The notes: a model not told the origin generated them from the sequence alone. DNA of 64,000 nucleotides from Maribacter thermophilus (GCF_001020565.1 NZ_LDAS01000001.1:2070520-2134519), one strand, 5' to 3'. Counted from the stretch's first letter, positions 37,005 to 47,311 are shown. Program-made: numbers and translations.

Positions 37005-39743
37005 ATGAATAGACAGAAACTCTTATCATATGCTAAAATCTGGATATCCCTGATAGCTATCAGTTTAATTTATTCCTGTAATAGCTCATCGGAACAAATA
37101 GATTTTAGCACCCAGATAAAACCCATCTTAAACAATAAATGTATTAGCTGTCATGGAGGGGTAAAAAAAAGCGGTGGTTTCAGTTTACTTTTTAAAGAAG
37201 AGGCTTTTGCGGCAACCAAATCGGGCAAACCCGCAATAATACCGGGCAATGCAAGTGAAAGTGAATTTATTAAAAGACTCCATGAAGAAGACCCGGAGTT
37301 AAGAATGCCCTACGAAAAACCGAAACTTTCCAAAGAAGAAATAGATTTACTTACCAAGTGGATAGACCAAGGAGCAAAATGGGGGCAGCATTGGGCCTAT
37401 TCACTTCCCAAAGAAGTTAAGGTACCCGCAATAACCGAAGAAGCCAGTCTAATAATAAATGAGAAGAACGATTTTTTACAGAACGATATCGATAAATTCA
37501 TAATCAACCGTTTAGAAGACAACGACCTTCCCCCAAACCACCCTGCAGATAAAAGTACATTGATCCGAAGATTATCTTTTGATATTACCGGACTACCGCC
37601 TACCAATAACCTATACGAAGCATTTACAAAAGGAGAAATCACCTACGAAGAGGCGGTCGATAACCTTTTGGCGCAAGATACATTTGGTGAGAAATGGGCA
37701 AGCTGGTGGTTGGATCTGGCCCGTTACGCGGACACTAAGGGTTACGAAAAAGACAATGGTAGAAGCATGTGGCGATATAGGGATTGGGTCATAAAATCTT
37801 TTAACGAAGACATGCCCTATGATCAGTTCACGACCGAACAGTTAGCCGGAGACCTATTACCCAACCCTTCGGTAGACCAACTGATTGCCACAGCCTTTCA
37901 TAGAAACACTATGAACAATGACGAGGGAGGAACCGATGATGAAGAGTTTAGGGTAGCTTCGGTGATGGACAGGGTAAACACCACTTTTTCTGTATGGCAA
38001 AGTACTACTATGGAATGTGTTCAATGCCACAGCCACCCATACGACCCCTTTAAGTTTGAAGAATATTACAAAAGCTACGCCTATTTTAATAACACGGCCG
38101 ATGAGGATACTCCGGATGAAAGCCCCAACATACGTTTTTATACCGATGAACAAAACGACAAGAAAAACAAGATTATTTCTTGGGTAGAAAAATACGGCAC
38201 AAAGAAAGAGGCTGAACTTTATGAAGAATTTTTATCCTTTATGGAACCAAAATATTTGGCCCACGATGCGACCGACTTTGTAAACGGAGAACTTGCGGAC
38301 ACCAAATATTTAGCGCTGTGGGACGATGGTTCATGTGTTTTAAAAAACGTAAACACACAGGGCGCTTCGGCTATGTATATGAACTACCAAGCTTATGTGG
38401 ACGGCACCACTATGACCATTAGAGAAAATAATAGTCATGGCGAAATTTTGGCCCACTTCAAAATCGACAAGACAAAGGGAAATATTATAAGAAAAATCCC
38501 TTTTAAAAAAACCAATAAACCAACCAACCTTTATTTTGAATCGAACAACGACCGAATCGGAAAACAGGTTTCAACAAGCTTTATCACTTGGTTTGCCTTT
38601 ATAAAGGATATTCCTGGAGTTAGTGAAGCTGGCTACTCGCAGATAAACAAGTCTTTCTTGGAACTACTGAATACCGATTCCCCACAGCTTCCGATCATGG
38701 TAGAAAACCCCGATTTCATGTCCAGGACCACTCAAATTTTTGAACGAGGTAATTGGTTGGCAAAAGGCGACACGGTGCAACCAGGTACACCAAAAATTCT
38801 TAACGACTACAACGAAGAATGGCCTGCCAATCGTCTTGGACTTTCTAAATGGCTGGTGAGCAAAGAAAACCCATTAACTGCCCGTACATTGGTAAACCGG
38901 GTGTGGCATCAAATATTCGGAAGAGGTATTGTTTCGTCTTTGGAAGACATGGGAACACAATCAGACCCTCCAAGTCACCCTAGATTATTGGACTGGCTTT
39001 CTTTACGGTTCATGAACGAGCATGCCTGGGGTATGAAAGCACTTATAAAAGACATTGTTATGTCCGGCACCTATAGACAAAGTTCCGTAGCTACGCCAGA
39101 ACTGTACCAAAAAGACCCCAATAACGAGCTATATGCCCGTGGCCCTAGATTGCGTTTAAGTGCAGAACAGATTCGTGACCAAGCATTGGCAATTTCCGGA
39201 TTATTGAGCAAAAAAATGTACGGTCCTGGGGTTATGCCTCCCCAACCCGACGGGGTTTGGCAATCTGTCTACAGTAATGAGTCGTGGATAGAAAGCAAAG
39301 GAGAGGACAAATACAGGCGAGCCATATACACGTACTTAAAACGCACTAGCCCCTACCCTTCTTTCATTACATTTGACGCTGGCAGTAGAGAGGTATGCAC
39401 TATTCGCCGTACGGTCACCAATACACCCTTGCAGGCATTGGTCACCTTAAACGACCCTGTTTATATAGAGGCGGCCTATGCACTTGCAAAATCGATGGAT
39501 ACGGAGAGTGTTGAAAAAGGAATCTCCATAGGTTACAAAAAAGCAACATTCTCAGAAATCAATAGCGAAAAACTAGAAGTATTGAAAAACCTGTATAATC
39601 AGGCATTGGAAGAATTCGAAACTCAAAACGAGTTTCAAGAAAATTTTGCAGGATTACAGGAAAAACCAACTAAAAAATTAGCGGCATTGACCATTGTAGC
39701 CAATGCCATTATGAATCTAGATGAATTTTTGACCAAGGCCTAA
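37005..39743 (+). CDS. PSD1 / planctomycete-type cytochrome c lipoprotein (DUF1549, DUF1553)
   Basis: ATG 37005 is preferred to a TTG at 36978 because it opens directly on a lipoprotein signal (SLIYSC, Cys25); the protein is 912 residues. A haem c motif CISCH is at 46-50 (planctomycete cytochrome C domain). DUF1549 follows at about 150-350 (LIRRLSFDITGLPPT, WLDLARYADTKGYEKD) with a second CxxCH (CVQCHSHPYDPF). A middle insertion is probably carbohydrate-binding or lectin-like. DUF1553 is C-terminal (NRVWHQIFGRGIVSSLEDMG, RRTVTNTPLQALVTLNDP). Such proteins are abundant in Planctomycetes and are presumed periplasmic redox proteins. It is the first gene of a four-gene operon. Confidence 0.88.
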   Translation: MNRQKLLSYAKIWISLIAISLIYSCNSSSEQIDFSTQIKPILNNKCISCHGGVKKSGGFSLLFKEEAFAATKSGKPAIIPGNASESEFIKRLHEEDPELRMPYEKPKLSKEEIDLLTKWIDQGAKWGQHWAYSLPKEVKVPAITEEASLIINEKNDFLQNDIDKFIINRLEDNDLPPNHPADKSTLIRRLSFDITGLPPTNNLYEAFTKGEITYEEAVDNLLAQDTFGEKWASWWLDLARYADTKGYEKDNGRSMWRYRDWVIKSFNEDMPYDQFTTEQLAGDLLPNPSVDQLIATAFHRNTMNNDEGGTDDEEFRVASVMDRVNTTFSVWQSTTMECVQCHSHPYDPFKFEEYYKSYAYFNNTADEDTPDESPNIRFYTDEQNDKKNKIISWVEKYGTKKEAELYEEFLSFMEPKYLAHDATDFVNGELADTKYLALWDDGSCVLKNVNTQGASAMYMNYQAYVDGTTMTIRENNSHGEILAHFKIDKTKGNIIRKIPFKKTNKPTNLYFESNNDRIGKQVSTSFITWFAFIKDIPGVSEAGYSQINKSFLELLNTDSPQLPIMVENPDFMSRTTQIFERGNWLAKGDTVQPGTPKILNDYNEEWPANRLGLSKWLVSKENPLTARTLVNRVWHQIFGRGIVSSLEDMGTQSDPPSHPRLLDWLSLRFMNEHAWGMKALIKDIVMSGTYRQSSVATPELYQKDPNNELYARGPRLRLSAEQIRDQALAISGLLSKKMYGPGVMPPQPDGVWQSVYSNESWIESKGEDKYRRAIYTYLKRTSPYPSFITFDAGSREVCTIRRTVTNTPLQALVTLNDPVYIEAAYALAKSMDTESVEKGISIGYKKATFSEINSEKLEVLKNLYNQALEEFETQNEFQENFAGLQEKPTKKLAALTIVANAIMNLDEFLTKA

Positions 39744-39767
39744 TACTTAAATAAACCAACAACTACT

Positions 39768-41285
39768 ATGAAAAACAACATAGAAAAGCTCATAGCAGAA
39801 AAACTAAAAAGAGAGATAGAGACCCAAACCCGTAGGCATTTCATAAAACAATGCGCTACCGGTATGGGAGGTATAGCCTTGGGATCCATCTTTATGGGAT
39901 GCGACCCTTTAACCCCTTCAAAAACCAACAGCAATCTACATACTGGTTTTACCGAAAGAGACCTCAACCCATTAGCTACCTTGTCCCCTCCTTTTGCACC
40001 CAGGGCAAAAAATGTAATTTACCTTCACATGGCAGGGGCCCCTTCGCAACTAGAAATGTTCGATTATAAGCCCGAATTGGCAAAGCTCAATAATCAAGAA
40101 TGCCCACAATCGCTATTGGAAGGCAAAAAATTTGCATTTATTAGGGGTACGCCTAAACTTCTAGGGCCCCAAGCAACATTTAAACAAGAAGGAGAATCCG
40201 GAAATTGGGTATCCGACAACTTACCACATTTTAAAAAAGTGGTAGACGAAGTAGCTTTCCTAAAAGCAGTACATACCGACCAGTTCAATCATGGCCCAGC
40301 TCAATTGTTCATGCATACGGGAAGTCCTAGATTAGGACGCCCCAGTATAGGCTCTTGGGTAACTTACGGTCTAGGTTCCGAAAACCAAAATTTACCCGGT
40401 TTTGTGGTGCTTACTTCTGGCGGAAAGGCCCCTAGTGCAGGTAAAAGTGTTTGGGGAAGTGGTTTCTTGCCCTCTGTATACCAAGGGGTTCAATGTAGAT
40501 CAAAAGGAGATCCCGTATTATATATAGAAGACCCCGATGGCATCTCGCGCGACCTTAAAAAGAATACGATCAAGGCAATTAACGAAATCAACAAAAAAGA
40601 GTATTCAAAATATGCCGATCCGGAAATATTGGCCCGTATCAACCAATACGAAATGGCCTATAGAATGCAAATAGCTGTTCCAGAGGTAATGAACATCAAT
40701 AACGAACCAGATTATATCAAGGAAATGTACGGAGTAGAACCCGGTAAGGAATCATTTGCCAACAATTGTCTTTTAGCCAGAAAACTGGTGGAGGATGGTG
40801 TTCGATTTGTACAATTGTTCGATTGGGGATGGGACGCACACGGCACCGATGCGAGCACAGCCGTGGATCTAGGACTTAAGAATAAGTGCAGGGAGATCGA
40901 CCGACCTATGAGCGCCCTATTATTGGACTTAAAACAAAGGGGCCTACTAGAGGATACCTTAGTTGTATGGGGAGGTGAATTCGGCAGAACCCCCATGCAG
41001 GAAAACAGGGAAGGTAAAACAATGGGCTTTAAAGGTCGCGACCATCATGGAGACGCCTTTACCATGTGGATGGCCGGTGGCGGCATTAAAAAAGGAGCCT
41101 CTCACGGACAGACCGATGCTATTGGGTTTTCTGGTGTAGATGGCAGGGTATCCGTTCATGACGTCCACGCCACCATTTTACATTTGTTAGGTTTTGACCA
41201 TGAACAGTTTACGTTCGATTTTCAAGGCAGACCCTTCCGTTTAACGGATGTAGAGGGCGAAGTAATACATGAAATCTTAGCTTAA
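39768..41285 (+). CDS. DUF1501 family protein, Tat-exported
   Basis: This 505-residue protein has a twin-arginine signal (TRRHFIKQCATGMGGIALGS), so it is exported folded, perhaps with a cofactor. The Cys in IFMGCDP could also be lipidated. The body is DUF1501, related in fold to alkaline phosphatase/sulfatase-like enzymes: HTDQFNHGPAQLFMHTG, WDAHGTDA, VVWGGEFGRTPM and GRDHHGDAFTMWMAGGG contain the conserved Asp/His/Glu positions. In Planctomycetes and Bacteroidota, DUF1501 genes lie directly after DUF1549/DUF1553 genes, as here (24-bp gap). The reaction is unknown. Confidence 0.87.
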   Translation: MKNNIEKLIAEKLKREIETQTRRHFIKQCATGMGGIALGSIFMGCDPLTPSKTNSNLHTGFTERDLNPLATLSPPFAPRAKNVIYLHMAGAPSQLEMFDYKPELAKLNNQECPQSLLEGKKFAFIRGTPKLLGPQATFKQEGESGNWVSDNLPHFKKVVDEVAFLKAVHTDQFNHGPAQLFMHTGSPRLGRPSIGSWVTYGLGSENQNLPGFVVLTSGGKAPSAGKSVWGSGFLPSVYQGVQCRSKGDPVLYIEDPDGISRDLKKNTIKAINEINKKEYSKYADPEILARINQYEMAYRMQIAVPEVMNINNEPDYIKEMYGVEPGKESFANNCLLARKLVEDGVRFVQLFDWGWDAHGTDASTAVDLGLKNKCREIDRPMSALLLDLKQRGLLEDTLVVWGGEFGRTPMQENREGKTMGFKGRDHHGDAFTMWMAGGGIKKGASHGQTDAIGFSGVDGRVSVHDVHATILHLLGFDHEQFTFDFQGRPFRLTDVEGEVIHEILA

Positions 41286-41310
41286 TCCATAAAAAACAAA
41301 CCCATTACGC

Positions 41311-42195
41311 ATGAACATACTTCGACCTTTATTTTCTTTTATGATATTTCTAACTGTCTTATCGGGAAAAGGACAAGAAGAAAACAAAATCCTATTTTTT
41401 CAGACAGATTGGGGGCGTACCTCTTCTTGGGATACTTTTTGCGAAAAAACCAAGGCCGCCGGATATGATGGAATTGAAATATGGTTTCCAAAAGATGCGG
41501 AGGACCAAAAAAACCTAAAAGCCGCTCTTAAAAAACACGACCTAAAAGTAGGTTTCTTGAACGGTACCAATAAATCAATGCCCTTTCAGGAAAGTTTAAC
41601 AGCCTATGGCGAGCATTTAAAGATGTTGACCGCATGGTCCCCCGTTTACATCAACTGCCATACGGGAAGCGATTTTTTTACATTTGAACAAAACAAGGCC
41701 TTTATAGATATAGCCAACCAAATATCAAAAGAAAGCAACATACCCATTTACCATGAAACGCACAGGGGTCGTTTTAGCTTTAACCTTCCAGACACAAAAA
41801 CCTATATCAACAAAATACCAGACCTTAATCTAAATCTGGACATTAGCCATTGGATGGTCGTACACGAATCATTACTGGAAAATCAAGATAAAGAACTTGA
41901 AGAAATACTAAATCGAACACATCACCTTCATGCCCGTGTTGGTTATGCCGAGGGTCCGCAAGTAAACGACCCAGAAGCCCCAGAATGGGAAAAAGCGGTA
42001 AACAGGCACTTGGATATTTGGGAAAAAGTTATTACGAACCATTGGAAAACCGATAACATTTTTACCCTGACCACAGAATTTGGGCCTGCCGATTATATGC
42101 CTACCCTGCCCTATACTAGGGTACCCGTCGCAGATCAGTGGAAAGCAAACCTCTATATGATGAAAGTCATTAAGGATAGAATGAATATTGAGTAA
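41311..42195 (+). CDS. Secreted sugar phosphate isomerase/epimerase-like TIM-barrel protein
   Basis: This 294-residue protein has a signal peptide (MNILRPLFSFMIFLTVLSGKGQ) followed by an AP-endonuclease-2 type TIM barrel: AAGYDGIEIWFP, INCHTGSDFF, YHETHRGRFSF, LNLDISHW, HARVGYAEGPQ and TTEFGPADYMP. His, Glu and Asp residues at strand ends fit a divalent metal site of the xylose-isomerase superfamily. Because it is exported, its substrate should be a free periplasmic sugar rather than a sugar phosphate. It is 25 bp after the DUF1501 gene, so they are probably co-transcribed. Confidence 0.8.
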   Translation: MNILRPLFSFMIFLTVLSGKGQEENKILFFQTDWGRTSSWDTFCEKTKAAGYDGIEIWFPKDAEDQKNLKAALKKHDLKVGFLNGTNKSMPFQESLTAYGEHLKMLTAWSPVYINCHTGSDFFTFEQNKAFIDIANQISKESNIPIYHETHRGRFSFNLPDTKTYINKIPDLNLNLDISHWMVVHESLLENQDKELEEILNRTHHLHARVGYAEGPQVNDPEAPEWEKAVNRHLDIWEKVITNHWKTDNIFTLTTEFGPADYMPTLPYTRVPVADQWKANLYMMKVIKDRMNIE

Positions 42196-42207
42196 ACCGT
42201 TGACCGC

Positions 42208-43602
42208 ATGCATGTTTTAAAAGAACTTTTAGGAAGACTACACCCACTTATTGTTCATTTGCCCATTGGTTTTATAATCATCGGCCTGATTTTACAGGTG
42301 TACGATAGAAAGCTAAAGGAACACAACAAGGTAATATCGCTGATTTACCTATGGGCCGGATATTTTGCCATTTTAGCCTGTATTACCGGTTATTTACAGT
42401 ATTTAGGGGAAGGTTATTCTTTTGATTCCGTTAAACTACATTTATGGTCCGGCATAGTCACCGCATTGTTTTGCTTTTTAATGTGGGCCAAATTGAAAGA
42501 TGCCCTTAAAACAACGCTAATTTCAAAAACTCCGTTGGTAGTTTTATCCATGTTATTCTTTGCCCTTATTTCATTTACCGGACATCAAGGAGGCAATATC
42601 ACCCATGGCGAAGATTATTTGGTGGAACCCTTACCAAACTCCATAAAATCAGCACTCGGTTATGAAGTGTTCGAAGAAAAAGAAATTGTGCTTACGGATG
42701 AAAATTGGGAAACGGCCGTTTTATACACCGATGTTGTTCAACCTATACTCAACAATCACTGTGTAAGTTGCCATAACCCGAAAAAGGCAAAAGGCGAACT
42801 ATTGTTAAACACCAAAGAAGGTATTCTTAAAAGTGGGGAAAACGCACCTGTTATAATGGCCAACCACCCCGATAAAAGCGACCTCTTCACTAGAATGGAA
42901 CTTCCTAAAGAAGATGATAAACATATGCCTCCGGACGGAAAGACACAACCATCTAAAGAAGCCATTAAACTGATAGGTGTTTGGATAGAAAACGGTCTTT
43001 CCTTTGACCAAACGATTGGAGAACTAGGTTTAGAAAAATCACTTTTTCAATCATTTTTTCCTAAAACAACAAAAACCGATTACCCGGGTACTGCAATTAC
43101 GGCAGCCGTGCAAGACAGTATAAAAAAAGTAAAGAATATTGGGCTTCATTTAGACCCTATCAGCGAAAGCACCAACTACCTAAAGGTATCTGCTCTTAAC
43201 TTCCCGGGCTTTACAGATACCAATTTTCAAACATTAAAATCTATTGCTCCCCAGATAGCAATATTGGACCTTGGTGGCACACAAGTAACGGATGCCATTA
43301 TCAAAGATCTCGCAACCCTACCGAACCTCACCATCTTAAAAATCGACAACACCGACATCACTGGAGAACATATAGATCTTTTAAAGAGTCTAGAGCACCT
43401 TAGATCCATCAACCTGTCCAACACCAATTTTAAAAAAGAAAACCTGGACAAGTTAAAAGGATTTACATCATTGGAAAGTGTTTATCTGTTTAACCCCAGC
43501 TTGGAAAAAACAGGAACAGAACTCCTAAACGAAGGCAGAACAATTATAGAATATGGAAATTACAATTTACCACCCCTTAAAACGGATAGCATTATCTATT
43601 AA
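42208..43602 (+). CDS. DUF2231/cytochrome c membrane protein with leucine-rich C-terminus
   Basis: This 464-residue protein has four transmembrane helices in the first 130 residues (DUF2231-like, starting HPLIVHLPIGFIIIGLI, with conserved His). A planctomycete-type cytochrome c domain follows with CVSCH at 185-189 and a possible axial Met in DDKHMPPDG. From about 310, leucine-rich repeats follow (LDLGGTQVTDAIIKDLATLPNL, LKIDNTDITGEHIDLLKSL). Membrane anchoring plus haem suggests a path for electrons from the periplasmic proteins to the respiratory chain, which is inference. It ends the module and converges with the phosphoesterase gene, with only 12 bp between them. Confidence 0.82.
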   Translation: MHVLKELLGRLHPLIVHLPIGFIIIGLILQVYDRKLKEHNKVISLIYLWAGYFAILACITGYLQYLGEGYSFDSVKLHLWSGIVTALFCFLMWAKLKDALKTTLISKTPLVVLSMLFFALISFTGHQGGNITHGEDYLVEPLPNSIKSALGYEVFEEKEIVLTDENWETAVLYTDVVQPILNNHCVSCHNPKKAKGELLLNTKEGILKSGENAPVIMANHPDKSDLFTRMELPKEDDKHMPPDGKTQPSKEAIKLIGVWIENGLSFDQTIGELGLEKSLFQSFFPKTTKTDYPGTAITAAVQDSIKKVKNIGLHLDPISESTNYLKVSALNFPGFTDTNFQTLKSIAPQIAILDLGGTQVTDAIIKDLATLPNLTILKIDNTDITGEHIDLLKSLEHLRSINLSNTNFKKENLDKLKGFTSLESVYLFNPSLEKTGTELLNEGRTIIEYGNYNLPPLKTDSIIY

Positions 43603-43614
43603 GAACAGACCTAT

Positions 43615-45444
43615 CTATTCCAATATCACCGTAAAATCCATAGATTCTTCCCCATGCATCTGTTTTTGAAAAATTGACATAAATCGCCTTAACGATCGTA
43701 GGTTCTTATTTTTATTGTTCTTATCCAATAGAGAAGATATAAATTCATAGGCTTTGATTTTAAAGTCATCGATATCTTCCAGGGCCAACTGATCCGCACT
43801 TCTAAACCGATAAAAGTCTAAAATCATGTCTTCTCCTTTCCAATTGTCAAAATCGGTTTTTGTGAGTCCGGTCCCGTGCATCCGTTTCAAAAGTTCTTTT
43901 TCCGTAAACAATGGCCATTCTCTCCCATTGTCGCTATTACTTGAAGTATTGGCAAACTGCAACAATTGCCATCCCGTTTTACCCACCAACGAATCTTTTA
44001 ACCCAACAGGCCAATCTTTAGGTAGAAACCTCCATCGAACCAGTTCTTTTAAATGATTGTTTGTAAAATCGATATATGATCTGGAATCTAAAATAGATTT
44101 ATCCCACGCCCGGTCTGGAAAATCGGCCCTTAAAAACTTGTGCTCTTTACCGTATAACCGAAAAAACGTCTTAAATTCAGGAACAGATTTCAATGCGATC
44201 GTTTTTACCTTAAGCTCATCTTCATTATTTATTGTAATTATTTTATACCCCGGCACATAGGCCGCTAGCGACGGTGTCTGAATATTAACAAGTGTATTAC
44301 CCGCAATGGTCGTAACTATGCCGGTATCATTCAAATGCATATGCCCGCCAACATGCACCCTTAATCCCAAATCGGCAAAGGTCTCCCCTACCAACTTATT
44401 GGGAATTCGATGCGCCTGAAAACCTTTATCACCAAAAAGATGTTTCATTTCTTCTGAAGCCCCATCATTAAAATCTACCATTGGATAATGGCTAAAAGCT
44501 ATTAAAGTCTTACCTAACCGCTTGGCCTCCCCAACTATATTTTTTGTCCAGGTTACCAGGTGTTTTTTATGTTCCAGTACTTCATTATAGCCAATTCCGG
44601 CATTGTTGAAAACATGATCAGATCTTGGAATATAAACATTGGCATCCAATGCCAACAACCAGACCCCTTTTACAGGCTCTACAAGATAACTGACATCGGG
44701 AATTTTAATATCGGTATCTCCATGAAAATAGACTCGTTTTTCTTTCTTTGAAGCTACCTCAGCCTTTTCAAGGCTATATTCTTCATATGTGTAGGTCGAA
44801 AAAGGTGTTTGCCAATAGATATGATCTTTATTGGGAAAGAACCCATATTGGTGCAGCTCTTCTATGATTTTGTCATATCCCCATTCCGTGATTTCTTTTG
44901 AAACCACGACCTCATTTTCAAAATCGGACCTTGAAACATGCACCCCCTCTTTACTTACTATAGGTTGTGCCCTTCCATTTCTTCCCAAAAAATCGGTTTT
45001 TCCACCCTCTTTACCATAAGGGCTTGTTGGATCATGGTTGCCGTTGATCACAAAAAACGAAATATCATATTGCCTCACATAATCATCCATTATTTTTCGC
45101 AACCCCTTGATATGCATTGGTTGCCCATCGTCACTAATATCGCCGGGCATTGCAATGATCTTTACTCCTCTTTTTATGGCATCGTCCAACGCTGCCCTAA
45201 AAGCAAAATAATTCTCATTGAACAAACGTGTAGAATGTAATTGCGATTCCATAGTGCGTATAAGTACATTTTTTCCATCACGGGTATCCGTAAAAACCTC
45301 AGAACCAAAATCTACCGTATCTGGATATACATCGGCAAAATGTACGTCTGCCATAAAAGCTATTTTTACCTCCTTTTGAATATATGCTGAACTACACCCG
45401 CCAAAAAGACTCGACAAAAACAAAATAATCAACATTCGTATCAT
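43615..45444 (-). CDS. Calcineurin-like metallophosphoesterase lipoprotein
   Basis: The start is set at ATG 45444 because it gives a compact lipoprotein signal (MIRMLIILFLSSLFGGC); an ATG nine codons further up is also possible. The protein has about 609 residues. The five metallophosphoesterase motifs appear in order: MADVHF, AMPGDISDDG, VINGNHDP, AFSHYPM and VGGHMHLND. The domain covers about residues 20-370; the rest is unassigned and may bind the substrate. It should hydrolyse phosphomonoesters or diesters in the periplasm. It lies downstream of the SusD gene on the same strand but behind a terminator. Confidence 0.85.
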   Translation of the reverse strand: MIRMLIILFLSSLFGGCSSAYIQKEVKIAFMADVHFADVYPDTVDFGSEVFTDTRDGKNVLIRTMESQLHSTRLFNENYFAFRAALDDAIKRGVKIIAMPGDISDDGQPMHIKGLRKIMDDYVRQYDISFFVINGNHDPTSPYGKEGGKTDFLGRNGRAQPIVSKEGVHVSRSDFENEVVVSKEITEWGYDKIIEELHQYGFFPNKDHIYWQTPFSTYTYEEYSLEKAEVASKKEKRVYFHGDTDIKIPDVSYLVEPVKGVWLLALDANVYIPRSDHVFNNAGIGYNEVLEHKKHLVTWTKNIVGEAKRLGKTLIAFSHYPMVDFNDGASEEMKHLFGDKGFQAHRIPNKLVGETFADLGLRVHVGGHMHLNDTGIVTTIAGNTLVNIQTPSLAAYVPGYKIITINNEDELKVKTIALKSVPEFKTFFRLYGKEHKFLRADFPDRAWDKSILDSRSYIDFTNNHLKELVRWRFLPKDWPVGLKDSLVGKTGWQLLQFANTSSNSDNGREWPLFTEKELLKRMHGTGLTKTDFDNWKGEDMILDFYRFRSADQLALEDIDDFKIKAYEFISSLLDKNNKNKNLRSLRRFMSIFQKQMHGEESMDFTVILE

Positions 45445-45477
45445 AAGCTTAAACCTATCATATAGAAACATTTGTTA

Positions 45478-45520
45478 GTTAAAAATAAATACGGCAAGAA
45501 GTATATTCTTGCCGTATTCA
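45478..45520 (-). terminator. Intrinsic terminator after the second susD gene
   Basis: A perfect 12-bp stem, ATACGGCAAGAA (45489-45500) with TTCTTGCCGTAT (45506-45517) and a 5-base loop, follows the susD stop by about 20 bp. On the minus strand it is followed by TTATTTTT. It separates the susCD unit from the phosphoesterase gene. Confidence 0.85.
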
Positions 45521-45537
45521 TCTTTTTTGGATTTATA

Positions 45538-47295
45538 TTAATAACCTGGGTTCTGTTCCAAAAAGCCATCTATGCCCGAAGCACCGTCAACGGCACTTTG
45601 AGGTATAGGAAACAACCTATGGTTTACATCTGTATCTGTTTTTTCGGTCCAGGTATCTTCGTATTTTCCAAAACGAATTTGATCCGTTCTTCTAAAACCT
45701 TCCCAATACAACTCAAAACCACGCTCACGAAATAAAATATCGGCATCTATGGAAGATAGTGGAGCGGGCGTTTGTTCCGGACGGGCCGTTCTAGATGTTC
45801 TTACAGTATTGACATCTGCCAAAGCACCGGCCGTATCACCATTTCTTAATTTGGCTTCTGCCCTCATTAGATAAATTTCTGCCAAGCGCATCAATACAAT
45901 ATCAACACTACTATAACTATTACCATTTGGCGAAGTGCGACTAAATTGATACTTAGAGACACGATAGCCGGTATTGTGCAATGAGCCTTCATTTGTAAAA
46001 TCGACCTGTAAGGTATGATCAACGTACCCTACATCTCTTGCCGGACCATTTCCTTTTCTTTGAATAACAGGATAAATTCTAACCGTACCGTCATCACACG
46101 TAAGAAACTGACCATCGTCCCCTTTTCTTGCACCCCATTGAACACCTCGTAAAATACCCCGATCCATTTCAAAGGCTACATCTTCTATACAGTAATAACT
46201 ATCTTCCGTTTCTGTTTCCACCAATGGTTCCCGACCTTCAAAATCGGCCAACTGAACCGCAGGTATTATCGTATTTTTTTGATAGAAGCGAGCATCGGCC
46301 TCTGCTGGATCCACATCACCGTAAGCATCTACCCAAGTCTGATAAAAATCGGAAGTAATGGAAGGCCCGTCGGTACCATCGGCACTTGGCCATTCGGGTC
46401 TTGGAAACATAGAACCCGCTATGGACCAATATGCCCATCTCATATGTTCATTGTTCAATACTCCACGCTGGTCCAAGGCAAAAATCAGCTCAGGATTGGA
46501 ATGGTTTTCATCATTGAACAATTCGAAATATTCGGGAGACAAAGAAAAGTTTCCAGAATTAATGATATTGTTGGTATAAGAAATCACCTTATCCATATCA
46601 GCCTGTGTAAAATTAGGGGTAGCGTATGGGTCGCGATAAACGGCGGCATTTAAGTTTAGCCTTGCCAAGAACCCCCAAACAGCTGCCTGAGTTAACCTAC
46701 CGGGACCTTTATCGGTATTAATGACATCGACCACGGACAACAATTCGCTTTCTATGTAATCTATGGCATCTTGGGTTCTTAAGACCTCTGAAAGTTCTTC
46801 GGAAGATTCCTTTTTAAGTACAATGCCCCAACTATCTAACAACAACATGTTCAAATAAGCTCTTAATGCTTTCATCTCGTACAAAGCACCGGCCGCCTCC
46901 GCATCGCCTTCTTCAGCTAGGGGAGCCAATACTTCTATGGCAGCCAAGGTTCTCGATATATTGGTCGTAAGCTCGTTCCAACCACTGGCTACCAAATCAT
47001 TGGTAGGTGTAAAATTGTGGCTATGGGCCGCCAAGAACTTACCTCCATCGAACCAATCGGTACCACCACGATAAGGCAAAATAGCCTCATCTGAAGGTAT
47101 TAATTGCAAGCCGTAATAGTTGGTATGTCTCCATGTCCATGAGACATACCCATAAGCGGGCGCTATGGCCCCACTGATCACTTCTGCCTGGGCGCCGGTC
47201 AACGATTCGTCCAACAGTTCTTCTTCTAGATCCGTACAGTTCCAGTTTAAAAAGGAAACAAGGAACAAGGTTGTTATAATTATTTTATTTTTCAT
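45538..47295 (-). CDS. SusD/RagB-type lipoprotein (second pair)
   Basis: This 585-residue lipoprotein (signal ending NWNC, then TDLEEELLDESLTG) has the SusD pattern: TPR-like helices with ALYEMKALRAYLNMLLLDSWG, VDIVLMRLAEIYLMRAEAKLRNGDTAGALADVNTVR and the C-terminal ERGFELYWEGFRRTDQIRFGKYED motif, which is close to the family consensus. It is longer than the other SusD here and not closely related to it, so it binds a different ligand. It is 16 bp after the STN-bearing SusC gene. Confidence 0.93.
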   Translation of the reverse strand: MKNKIIITTLFLVSFLNWNCTDLEEELLDESLTGAQAEVISGAIAPAYGYVSWTWRHTNYYGLQLIPSDEAILPYRGGTDWFDGGKFLAAHSHNFTPTNDLVASGWNELTTNISRTLAAIEVLAPLAEEGDAEAAGALYEMKALRAYLNMLLLDSWGIVLKKESSEELSEVLRTQDAIDYIESELLSVVDVINTDKGPGRLTQAAVWGFLARLNLNAAVYRDPYATPNFTQADMDKVISYTNNIINSGNFSLSPEYFELFNDENHSNPELIFALDQRGVLNNEHMRWAYWSIAGSMFPRPEWPSADGTDGPSITSDFYQTWVDAYGDVDPAEADARFYQKNTIIPAVQLADFEGREPLVETETEDSYYCIEDVAFEMDRGILRGVQWGARKGDDGQFLTCDDGTVRIYPVIQRKGNGPARDVGYVDHTLQVDFTNEGSLHNTGYRVSKYQFSRTSPNGNSYSSVDIVLMRLAEIYLMRAEAKLRNGDTAGALADVNTVRTSRTARPEQTPAPLSSIDADILFRERGFELYWEGFRRTDQIRFGKYEDTWTEKTDTDVNHRLFPIPQSAVDGASGIDGFLEQNPGY

Positions 47296-47311
47296 TTTGA
47301 AAGCTGTTTTT

